From an uncultured bacterium (GTDB lineage Bacteria; Patescibacteriota; Gracilibacteria; Absconditabacterales; Absconditicoccaceae), in contig CAJZIX010000009.1 in assembly GCA_916049765.1 (NCBI GenBank), positions 1 through 41,279 on the forward strand: DNA of 41,279 nucleotides, read 5' to 3'. The position numbers were made by a program, and so were the translations under genes. Below are positions 27,743-35,937 of the stretch, piece after piece (position 1 is the first letter of the stretch; each line of letters begins with the position of its first letter). The notes under the pieces were generated by a model that was given only the letters and a program-made list of their open reading frames with translations, made no database searches and was not told where the DNA came from.

Positions 27743-28390
27743 ATGGGAAAGAAACAAAAAAAATCAAAAAGACTTCCAATTATGGAGCAAGTCATACTCC
27801 TTGCAAAAGAGTACAAGTGTAATATAATAGAATCAAAAAAGATGAATAAAATTCTCTCTTATATAGGAGGTGTTTATTTTTTCCTTTTTGTCATCTATTT
27901 TCTTTTGAAACTTCGAAAAGATCAACTAACTTCTCAATCAATGGAAGTTATACTTATATTAACACTCTTTTTGCTTATCTGTATGTTATACTCATATTTT
28001 CTGACTAGAATATTAGTTAGGAAAGCAAAAAAACTACATTTAACTCAATTAAAAGTTTTTTTACAAAAAAGAAAAGTACCTTTGTTACTTACTGGAGAAA
28101 CTTTGGCTACTTCTTGTAAGGATGATGTAATACAGAAGCGTTGGACTATGAATGTAGACAAAAAACTCTATCATGTAATGCATGATATTGTAAAATCCAT
28201 ATCTTGGAAAGATTCTTCTAATCGAAGAGCCTCTTATTTCTCTTCGATTGATCTTACAAATGTCCAAGATAAGTTAAAAGAAAGGATATTTGTCTTTAGG
28301 AATGATCTTTCTTGCCAAGTATCTTCTCCCAATCGGACAAGGTACTTAAAAGATTTGGAAGAGCTAGAGAATTTCTTCTCAAAGCTCTAA
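27743..28390 (+). CDS. Hypothetical two-helix membrane protein
   Basis: The protein has 215 residues and no UGA. The N terminus is very basic (MGKKQKKSKRLP). Two membrane segments follow (ILSYIGGVYFFLFVIYFLLKL, VILILTLFLLICMLYSYFLT), then a basic cytoplasmic domain of about 125 residues rich in K and R (ILVRKAKKLHLTQLKVFLQKRK) with no recognised motif. It is monocistronic, between a TTGACA-N16-TATACT promoter and a terminator (28403-28434). Function unknown. Confidence 0.7.
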   Translation: MGKKQKKSKRLPIMEQVILLAKEYKCNIIESKKMNKILSYIGGVYFFLFVIYFLLKLRKDQLTSQSMEVILILTLFLLICMLYSYFLTRILVRKAKKLHLTQLKVFLQKRKVPLLLTGETLATSCKDDVIQKRWTMNVDKKLYHVMHDIVKSISWKDSSNRRASYFSSIDLTNVQDKLKERIFVFRNDLSCQVSSPNRTRYLKDLEELENFFSKL

Positions 28391-28402
28391 AAAAATATTA
28401 AG

Positions 28403-28434
28403 AACCGTCAGTATAATGGCGGTTTTCTTTTTTT
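28403..28434 (+). terminator. Terminator after the 27743 gene
   Basis: AACCGTC (28403-28409) pairs with GGCGGTT (28418-28424) with one G-U pair, followed by a T-rich tail. Confidence 0.75.
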
Positions 28435-28568
28435 TACTTGAAAAAGTTCTCAATTCATTATACTCTTAAAAGCTTTTTTAAGAATTTTAATATGAAATAG
28501 TTACTTTCTATAAAGTTTATTGAGAGTCTTATAATATAAAATCTGATTTTTTTAAGATGACATATTCC

Positions 28569-28596
28569 TTGACATTCTTGTATAGATTTATATACT
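28569..28596 (+). promoter_or_regulatory. Strong sigma-70 promoter
   Basis: TTGACA (28569-28574), a 16-base spacer and TATACT (28591-28596) precede the ATG at 28638 by about 41 bases with an A-rich leader. Confidence 0.75.
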
Positions 28597-28637
28597 CCAT
28601 GTACAGAATGTAATAAATATAAACCAAAAAAAATCTT

Positions 28638-29048
28638 ATGAAACAAGATTTATTTACTAGCTATAATGTTAAACATATTATAGCACTAATTTTGGCAGCT
28701 CATACGCAGCCAAAAGAGGCAATTCATTTATCCTTAAAAGTTAAGGACGGTGTTAAAACTTATAAATTCCAAATCCTAATTATCTTTAGGATAGATGGAG
28801 ATCCTTCAATCTATTTTGGAGAAGGTCTTTACCTAGAAAATGGTAAGATTCTCAAGAGAATTTCTCACAGAGATTGTGACTGGGAAAGTACAATTGAGAA
28901 ACTCTGTTCTGCACTACCAGGATGGGAAGGGGAAAAAGGTTCTATCCTAGCTGTGATTACCGGTATTGGACCAAGGAATCTTACTGCTAGGAAAGGGGAA
29001 GATAGTTTCATTTTTGAAGATGGAACTTTATATCCCCAAATGAAGTAA
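28638..29048 (+). CDS. Hypothetical protein
   Basis: The protein has 136 residues. A helix (YNVKHIIALILAAHTQPKEA) is followed by a beta-rich body (LSLKVKDGVKTYKFQILIIFRIDGDPSIYFGEGLYLENGKIL) and a glycine-rich end (LPGWEGEKGSILAVITGIGP). It carries about 13 glycines, none coded by UGA. It has its own promoter and terminator. No family was recognised; the layout suggests a small alpha/beta domain. Confidence 0.65.
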   Translation: MKQDLFTSYNVKHIIALILAAHTQPKEAIHLSLKVKDGVKTYKFQILIIFRIDGDPSIYFGEGLYLENGKILKRISHRDCDWESTIEKLCSALPGWEGEKGSILAVITGIGPRNLTARKGEDSFIFEDGTLYPQMK

Positions 29049-29056
29049 ATCTCTTT

Positions 29057-29097
29057 AAAATGGTCGTACTGTATCTCAGTATCGATCATTTTTTCTT
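29057..29097 (+). terminator. Terminator after the 28638 gene
   Basis: AAAATGGTCG-TACTG pairs with CAGTA-TCGATCATTTT (15 pairs with one bulge and a wobble), followed by T residues. Confidence 0.8.
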
Positions 29098-29215
29098 TTA
29101 AAATATTGATATAAATCTAAGATAAAGTGTCTTTCTTAAGATTTTCCTCTCTCTTGAAAATAAGTAGAATTTCTTTATATTTAAGCCAGTTCAGAATGCT
29201 TGATTTTGGAGAAAA

Positions 29216-29246
29216 AACCAAGAAATCTGATTCTGGTTTTTTATTT
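29216..29246 (+). promoter_or_regulatory. Hairpin with T tract in the typA leader
   Basis: AACCA-aGAA pairs with TTC-TGGTT, followed by a T-rich run, ending about 18 bases before the typA ATG. It looks like a terminator placed in a leader. Confidence 0.4.
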
Positions 29247-29263
29247 TTTATACCAAAAAGCAA

Positions 29264-31060
29264 ATGGCAATTAGAAATATCGCAATTATCGCCCATGTAG
29301 ATCATGGAAAGACTTCACTCGTAGACCAGCTCTTGAGGCAGTCTGGAACCCTCAAAAAAATGGAAGAACAAGACCTGGTTATGGACAATAACGATCAGGA
29401 AAGGGAGAGAGGAATCACCATTTATGCCAAAAATACCGCAATTGAATACCAAGGTGAGAGAATTAATATCGTAGATACCCCAGGGCATGCGGACTTTGGA
29501 AGTGAGGTAGAGAGAGTATTGAGGATGGTGGATTCGGTGATTCTGGTAGTAGATGCCTATGAAGGGCCGATGCCACAGACCAAATTTGTACTTAAAAAGA
29601 GTCTAGAACTCTGACTCAAACCGATGGTCGTGCTTAATAAAATTGATAAACCTGCGGCAAGACCTGACCGAGTGATTGATCAGCTTTTTGATCTGTTTAT
29701 TTTGCTTGGGGCGAGCGATGAGCAGGCGGATTTTCCGATTATCTATGCGAGCGCAAAAAATGGCTATGCCATGAAAAATCTGACTGATGAAGCGAAGGAT
29801 TTGACTCCGCTTTTTGATGCGATCTTGGAAAATGTAGCTCCAGCAGCTGAAAAATCTGATCTCCCTTTCTGTATGCAGGTTGCAAACCTTGGATATGATG
29901 ATTATTTGGGAAGGCTCGGAGTTGGGCGTGTATATCAGGGAACTTTGAACGCTGGAAGCCAGGTAACGATCATTGGAAATGATGGAGAAAAGAGAAGTGG
30001 AAAGATTGCACATATTTTTAGAACGCTTGGACTTCAGAGGATTGAAATTCCTCAGGCAGAATGCTGAGATATCGTAACCATCAGCGGAATCCCAAATATT
30101 TTCGTGGGAGAAACTGTTGGAGTAGGGGAGTTTGAGGCGATGCCGACGATTGCGATTGATGAGCCGACTTTGAGTATGGAGTTTTTGGTCAATGATAGCC
30201 CCTTTGCTGGAAAAGATGGAAAATATATGACGACCAGAAATATGGCAGAAAGACTAGAAAAAGAAGCTGAAACCAATGTCGGTTTGAAAGTTGAAATGGT
30301 GGAAGGAAAATTCATCGTTTCGGGAAGAGGAGAGCTGCACCTTGGAGTGTTGATTGAAGCGATTAGGAGAGAAGGTTGGGAACTGCAAGTATGAGCGCCT
30401 CAGGTGATTTACAAAGAAGAAAACGGACAAAAACTTGAGCCAATGGAAAACCTTGTCGTTAGCGTAGAAGATGGACTCTCTGGAACGGTGATTGATATGC
30501 TCGCACCTCGTAAAGGACTCATGCAAAATATGAGTTCAGAAAACGGACTCACTACGATGGAATTTATCATCCCAACCAGAGGACTGCTCGGATTTCGTGG
30601 AGAGTTTATCCTCGCGACCAAGGGGGAATGAATTATGTATTCAGCTTTTTCTCACTATGAACCATTTAAATGAGAAATTGTAAAAAGACAAGTCTGATCT
30701 ATGATCTCGTCTGCCACTGGACAAGCGATGATGTATGGAATCTTCAAACTCCAGGAAAGAGGACCAATTTTCGTAGATCCAGCTCAGCCAATCTATGAGG
30801 GAATGATCGTAGGGGAGCATTTGAAGGGAGGAGATATGACCGTAAACCTTACCATCAACAAGCAAATGAACAATGTCCGCAACTCTGGAAATGATGAAGC
30901 GATGAGAATTGATCCAATCGTGCATCTTTCTCTAGAGCAGGCGATGGGCTATATCGGACTAGATGAACTCGTTGAGATCACGCCAAAGGCGATTAGAATT
31001 AGAAAGAAGTATTTGACTGAGTCTGCGAGGACGATTGCGAGGAAGCAGGGGTTGATTTAG
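29264..31060 (+). CDS. typA: Ribosome-associated GTPase TypA/BipA
   Basis: TypA/BipA is an EF-G-like GTPase that binds 70S ribosomes and helps ribosome assembly and stress adaptation. The 598-residue protein shows the P-loop AHVDHGKTSLVD (about 10), the switch region RERGITIYAKNTAI, DTPGHADFGSEVERVL, NKIDKPAARPDRV, then the EF-G-like domains (GRVYQGTLNAGSQV, SGRGELHLGVLIEAIRREG) and the BipA-specific C terminus (PTRGLLGFRGEFILATKGEG, RNSGNDEAMRI). Six of about 57 glycines are UGA, joining five fragments. The last 62 bases overlap the convergent rloB-like gene. Confidence 0.97.
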
Positions 31061-31652
31061 AATGATCAGAAAAAAGTTTATACACTAAAGTATATGGATT
31101 CTTTTCACTTAGATTACTTATTCCTTTATTTATTTTTTCCAAATTTTCTGAATTACTAATTGCATCTTTAAGATTATTTTGGATGAGATCTTTTAATATC
31201 GTACGAGTGCTAGAACTTTTTCATTTTTCATAATTACGTTTGTGTTTCTTTATTTCTCTAATATAATTATCTCCCTCTTTTGCATATTTCTCCAAATGAA
31301 GAAGTATCCGTAACTCAAAATTTTTATTGGAATATAATAAATGGATATTATCAGTCTCTAAAAGCCTTCTTTGTTCATCAATTTCTTGTTGAGAGTAAAC
31401 GTCTGCATCCAATATAAAAAATACTTTTGAGGCTGTTTCTTTTAATTCTTTATCAGAGTAATCAATCTTCTTTTTTTCTCACATAATTCTCTTTTTATTA
31501 TTTCATGGGAGTTGCCCAATCTTTTTGATTTGAATTTGTACTCAAAGGAGTTTCAGTTCTTTTACTATAGAAAAATAACATTCTTCAGTTTCTCCCTCAC
31601 ATAAAATCCAATATTTAGGCTTTAGAGGTCTTTTGTTTATTATCTTCTTCAT
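30999..31652 (-). CDS. RloB-like protein (AbiLii-type, Toprim-like)
   Basis: The protein has 217 residues; the start overlaps the end of the ATPase gene by 38 bases, so the two are translationally coupled. RloB hallmarks: the N-terminal CEGETEECYF (acidic metal site), FILDADV (DxD), SNKNFELRILLH (the family's SNP-FE-W-LLH motif) and the basic KKHKRNYEKG. Four UGA glycines are used. RloB/AbiLii proteins are predicted Toprim-like nucleases paired with an AAA ATPase. The C-terminal 20 residues (serine-rich) run antisense into typA, because no earlier TAA or TAG occurs. Confidence 0.85.
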
Positions 31653-32868
31653 AATTCTCAACTAAATAACTAAAATCTTGAATGTGAGGAATAGCTCATA
31701 AAGCTCAATGTTTGTAAAACTTTTTAATATCAAGTCCTTTTCTGATAGGAAGATCAATATCTGAGAGTTTATAAAATTCTGTAGATTGATCCCCATCTTT
31801 TTCTACAAAACATATTTGATCTTTTTTAAGAATATCTAGATTAATAAGCTCTATATTGTGGGTAGTACAAAAAATTTGATATTTCTTATCCTTTACATTT
31901 GAGTTAATAAGCTTTAGTAACTCTTCCACAATCAAAAAATGGAGTTTATTCTCTATTTCATCTATAAAAAGTATCTTCTCATTATAAATAGCATCAACAA
32001 TAGGTCAAATAAGTGAAAATAATTGCCTTGTTCCCTCTGATTCAAATCAATAAGGGAAATACTCTAATTCATCTGATCATGCTACTCTATGTCAAAATTT
32101 TATACTAACTAATGTCCTTTTTGCTGGTTTTATGTCATCAGTGGTTTCTTCTACATCTATAATTTTCCTCTTTATCTGAATATCTTCTATGTTAATATCT
32201 GCATGTTGCATAGCTTTTATCATAAATTCTCTTGCATCATTATTTTCCTCTAAATTCATAGATTCTACCGTATATGCTGGTCATATGGAGTTTACTGCAA
32301 TAAGTCAGATTTTCTCAAAGAAAAAATTAATATCTTCTCCATTTAATTTTCCATTCCATCTTGAAAGAACGGAAAGTACAGAAGAATTTTCTTTTATTTT
32401 CCCCTCTCATTTAGAAAATTCCTTTTCAAAATTTTTATGAATTTTGAACTTCTGTTTTTTCCTATCAAAAAGAGTTTTGTTCTCTCCTCATATTTGAATT
32501 TCTGAGAGCTTTTCAGACATTACAGTTGTTCCATGTATTTCAAATGAATACTGATATTCTTTGTTCTTGATAAAAAAGCCAATCTCAAAAAAACTTGGTT
32601 CTTTCTTATTTTTTTCATCCAGTGAAAAAGAAATCACTCATTGATCCATGTTATCGGTGTTAACAAAGTAATCTAGAAAACTTAGAGCTTTAATAATATT
32701 ACTTTTCCCACTGGCATTTGCTCCATAAGTAATCAGATTTTTTGTGAGAGTGGTATTTTTTACGGAAAATACATTATTTTTTAGACTTCAGCGATTATCA
32801 GAAACAAAAGAGATTTCTGTTTCGTTTTTGAAAGATAAAAAGTTTCTAATTTTTAGATATTTCAACAT
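31615..32868 (-). CDS. AAA/SMC-like ATPase paired with RloB (AbiLi-type)
   Basis: The 417-residue protein starts LKYLKIRNFLSFKNETEISF, typical of AAA_15/AAA_21 ATPases. It has Walker A YGANASGKSN (about 46-55), the signature ESEGTRQLFSL (about 275), Walker B ILFIDEIENKLH (about 295-305) and the switch IFCTTHN. It is followed by the overlapping rloB-like gene, the arrangement of the lactococcal AbiL abortive-infection system and of Campylobacter RloA/RloB loci. About 12 of some 24 glycines are UGA, so the gene is long adapted to this code. A perfect palindrome (32882-32898) overlaps its predicted start site. Confidence 0.9.
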
Positions 32869-32881
32869 TTTTAAAGAGGTT

Positions 32882-32902
32882 ATGTAATAAAATTACATTA
32901 TA
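32882..32902 (-). promoter_or_regulatory. -10 element and palindromic operator of the ATPase-rloB operon
   Basis: On the minus strand TATAAT (32897-32902) is followed directly by the palindrome ATGTAAT-TTT-ATTACAT (32882-32898), which overlaps the predicted transcription start, 14 bases before the ATG. No good -35 was seen. A dimeric repressor could bind here. Confidence 0.55.
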
Positions 32903-32990
32903 TAGATATGATATTTTTTTTGCTATAAAATGCAAACTTTTTTGCTTTTTATCGTATTTATAAGCAAAATTTAAATCCTCCAACTTCCCC

Positions 32991-33017
32991 TTGCAATTCC
33001 CCCCCGCTTTCTATATT
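32991..33017 (+). promoter_or_regulatory. Possible promoter with a run of C residues in the spacer
   Basis: TTGCAA (32991-32996) and TATATT (33012-33017) are separated by 15 bases that include an unusual C7 run. A transcript from here would run about 100 bases to the terminator at 33092-33121 without a convincing reading frame. Confidence 0.3.
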
Positions 33018-33091
33018 CCCATTAAGCAAACACTAAACAACTAAAAAAGCGAGAGAATAGCCAACACAATCATCAAAATGCTGAAAAATAA

Positions 33092-33123
33092 AAAAGCTGA
33101 CTTCTTTTGAGGTCAGCTTTTTC
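33092..33123. terminator. Bidirectional terminator
   Basis: AAAAGCTGAC and GTCAGCTTTT form a perfect 10-bp stem with an A tract on the left and a T tract on the right. It lies directly after the stop of the 33126 minus-strand gene and could also end a short plus-strand transcript. Confidence 0.85.
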
Positions 33124-33125
33124 TT

Positions 33126-33617
33126 TTATTGATTCTTTTTCTTCTCTTTTATACATTGTCTAAAACAGTTTCGTATACTTTTAATTGCGTCCCGATTATT
33201 TATCGCTTTTTTCCCAAGAAGTAGAACAAGAGTTATCGCAGTTATAATAACATATTCAACAGTAACCAAAAAAATGAAGACAAAAAAATACAGGAAAGAA
33301 CTTATGGTGATACTAATTTCAGTGTAATTATCTGGATTGAGCTTTTGACCAATTTCAAGTCCTCAGGAAATAATTTTTCATACTATTTCTTTTATAAACG
33401 GACTATATGGGAGAAGAAAAAAAATAATTGTATTTATTATAAATCACCAGATAACATAGTGCATGAGCTTATCAAACAGGGGAGTTTTAGACGCATCTAT
33501 ACGATCTCTAAATAGATACTTTTTCCCAAAAAGGATTTCTACAGTAATATATCCGAAAGAGAGTATTACAAGGAAAAAAGAGATTGCATATCACAGAGAA
33601 AGATTGATTTGTGGCAT
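33126..33617 (-). CDS. Three-helix membrane protein next to an Abi-like gene
   Basis: With four UGA glycines this frame gives 163 residues: helix 1 (LGYAISFFLVILSFGYITVEILFG), a basic loop, helix 2 (LMHYVIWGFIINTIIFFLLPY), an amphipathic segment, a long third hydrophobic region (ISSFLYFFVFIFLVTVEYVI and on to VLLLG) and a basic tail (RNCFRQCIKEKKKNQ). It starts 24 bases after the stop of the Abi-like gene and shares its transcript, ending at the terminator at 33092-33121. No family was recognised. In a defence context a membrane effector is a reasonable guess. Confidence 0.7.
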
Positions 33618-33641
33618 TTTCTTTTAGATAAAAGATAAAAA

Positions 33642-34406
33642 CTAATTCATTTTACTGATGAGATAATTTACAAAAGCAGAACAGCTCACCAGCATATATT
33701 TAGCATCATCAAAAGTAGGTTGAGTATCTCCCTCTGAAAGTGCATGCCTAATACCTCCTTCGTTACTTGTATAGCCATAAAGCTTATTAAAAGCTTCTTC
33801 AAGTGCTGGAGGAATTATTACTCCTTTTTCTTTGAGCTTTTTTATTGCTTTTCCTAAAGTTGCATTTTCATCCTCTATAATAATTTGACAAAGTGCCTCA
33901 ACTGCTGAGATAGATTCTTTGATAGAATTTGCATAATCAGCAGGCTCATTTTTAAAGAGTGAAATCGCTTTTTGAATATGTTCATTTACAGGAGAATAAG
34001 GGGTTGTGTTTGCTTCATGTATTGATTCTAATTCTTCTTCATTAGTTATTGGAAGAACTAATCCCTCTTGAGATATACGATAGGCACTATTTTCTTCTTT
34101 TAAGATTCTATTAATTTCATTTAACTTAATCTCTTTATCAAACTCAATAATATCTTGCCATCTAAAAAGAAGTTCAATATAATCGTATATTTTATTCCAT
34201 GAAGAAAAGATTTCTGTCCATAGGAATTCTTTAAATTTTCACTCTTCACATGGAACAGTATCTCATTTTAGTCAAAATTGATTAAAAAAATCTATTATAA
34301 AATTATTATCGATACTATAGTCAAAGTCGAAGCTATTTTGTTTAGAGAGTCATTCCAATATATCTAGTAAAGTATTCCAAATTTTATTTTTAAGTTTTTC
34401 AGTCAT
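33642..34406 (-). CDS. AbiJ/Abi_C-like abortive-infection protein
   Basis: The protein has 254 residues and four UGA glycines. The N-terminal part (to about 150) resembles the AbiJ N-terminal domain 4 pattern (LKNKIWNTLLDIL, FFNQFGL, WNKIYDYIELLFRW, EENSAYRI..GLVLPIT). The C-terminal part matches the Abi_C domain strongly: DYANSIKESISAVEALCQII, TLGKAIKKLKEKG, IPPALEEAFNKLYGYTSNEG, GIRHAL and DAKYMLVSCSAFVNYLI. The RHA region recalls the R-x4-6-H signature of HEPN nucleases, but the exact spacing is not met. Such proteins occur in abortive-infection loci. It is followed by a membrane protein gene. Confidence 0.82.
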
Positions 34407-34618
34407 GTTATCTTTTTGCAATAGTGGTTCCTGTTCAATTCATATTCTTTGAGAAAAAGTTTGCATTGTTGTACAAAGAAATAAATCAAAACTCAATATA
34501 TTTTTTTAATTTCCCTTTTCAAGCAAAGTCAGCTTGAGATATTCTTTCTCTTTTCCCCCTTGATTTCAACGCTACCTTTCTTTACAATCGCTCTCAGTTC
34601 TTTATCCCTTCTCTCCCT
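34407..34618. other. Intergenic region between the Abi-like gene and mtaB
   Basis: The gap of 212 bases separates divergent genes. It holds no convincing consensus promoter, RNA or reading frame; a 90-codon minus frame here is antisense to mtaB. Confidence 0.5.
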
Positions 34619-35857
34619 ATGCAGCACAAAGTCTACGGTTGTAAAGTCAATAAATTCTACCTCAATAAACGAATCGCTCACCTTGAAGCGACCAATCAAG
34701 TAAACGATAATCTTTTTCTCGTTGCGACTTGCGTGGTGACCGATAGAGCCAAGATGAAATGGATCAAAGAAATTATTGAACAAGCCAAACTCGGTAAGCA
34801 AATCCTCATCGCTGGTTGTGGCTCTATCACCAAAGGGAAAGCTACGGAAAGATCAGCTTTTTTTACCTATTATCCTGAATTACAGCCCTATGAGGAGCAG
34901 ATTAGCTTGCTAGCGGAGGATCCGTTAGAGGAGGAGAGCGAACTTGCTTTTAGTTTCAAAATGCCGAACCAGAAGCTCCGAACCAAGAACTATGTGATCA
35001 TTCAGAATGGTTGTGATAATCATTGCAGTTTCTGTCTTACGATTTTCAAGAGGGGAGCGCATAGAAATCGCCCTTTGCTGGAGATTATTGAGGAGATTAA
35101 GCAGATTGAGGCGGAAGGTGGGAAAGAGATCGTGCTGACCGGGATCAATCTTGCGGCTTGGGGTGCGAGCAATACGAGGCATGCTAAGGAAAGCAGATTC
35201 AACGAGCTTTTGGAAGCGATCTTGGAGCAAACGACAATCCCAAGGATCAGGATTTCTAGTCTTGACCCTCAGTATCTTGATGATCGTTTTTTTGAGCTGA
35301 TGAATAATCCGAGGTTTTGTCCGCATTTCCATCTCTCCATTCAGAGTTTTTCTGATACGGTGCTGAAGCTGATGAATAGAGCCTATGATAGCAAAAAGCT
35401 TGATGAAGTACTAAAAAAGTTAAGAAATCTGAATCGCCCTGATGCGGAGCTTGTTTCCATCGGTGCAGATCTTATTTCTGGCTTTCCCTGAGAAACGGAG
35501 GCGGATTTTCAGATCACTTGTGAGGCGGTGCAGAAGTATCGCATCACCAAGCTCCATGCTTTCCCTTTTTCCGATCATCATAAAGCTGAGAGAATCCCTG
35601 CTTCTTCGCTCCCTGACCAAGTGCCAAATGAAATTAGAAAAAGCAGAAATAGAAAGCTGATTGAGATCGGCGATCAGGTTCGTGATGCCTTTGTCGCTCA
35701 AAACTATGGCAGAAAGCTCCAAGTTCTAATTGAAGAAAGTAAGAATGGAAAAACGAAAGGCTGGACTGAGAACTATCTTCAGATTTCCTTGCCTTGAAGC
35801 TATGAAAAGGGGAGTATTGTTGAGGTGACTGTAAATGAAAAAAATTGCATTTTTTAA
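34619..35857 (+). CDS. mtaB: tRNA t6A37 methylthiotransferase MtaB-like radical SAM enzyme
   Basis: The enzyme converts t6A37 of tRNA to ms2t6A using two 4Fe-4S clusters. The 412-residue protein starts with the N-terminal UPF0004 domain: the cysteine of YGCKVN, then ATCVVTDRA and IAGCGS provide the three cluster ligands. The radical SAM motif C-x3-C-x2-C is NGCDNHCSFC (about 130-138), followed by GINLAAWG and SIGADLISGFPGETEADF. A TRAM-like C terminus (LQVLIEESKNGKTKGWTENYLQISLPGSYEKGSIV) ends the protein. Two UGA glycines occur at GFPGE and LPGSY. MtaB fits better than MiaB because of GCKVN and the short N terminus. Confidence 0.9.
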
Positions 35858-35893
35858 ATTGAATTGACTTTAGTTTTTTTTTTCTTATGATTC

Positions 35894-35920
35894 TTGACAT
35901 ATATAAAAATATGTTAAATT
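35894..35920 (+). promoter_or_regulatory. Promoter of the tldD-like gene
   Basis: TTGACA (35894-35899), a 15-base spacer and TAAATT (35915-35920) overlap the upstream in-frame ATG at 35887. This supports translation from the ATG at 35938 behind an A-rich leader. Confidence 0.5.
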
Positions 35921-35937
35921 TTTTAAAATATAAAAAA

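Noticed and set aside
31201..31220. A half-site like CIRCE (TAGCACTC) inside the rloB-like gene
   Set aside because: The second half (GAGTGCTA) with 9-base spacing is missing and the site is within a coding region.
34529..35332. Minus-strand frames of 90 and 135 codons opposite mtaB
   Set aside because: Antisense shadows of a well-supported radical SAM gene.
35887..35937. ATG at 35887 as the start of the tldD-like gene
   Set aside because: The -35 and -10 elements lie inside that extension, so the ATG at 35938 is preferred.
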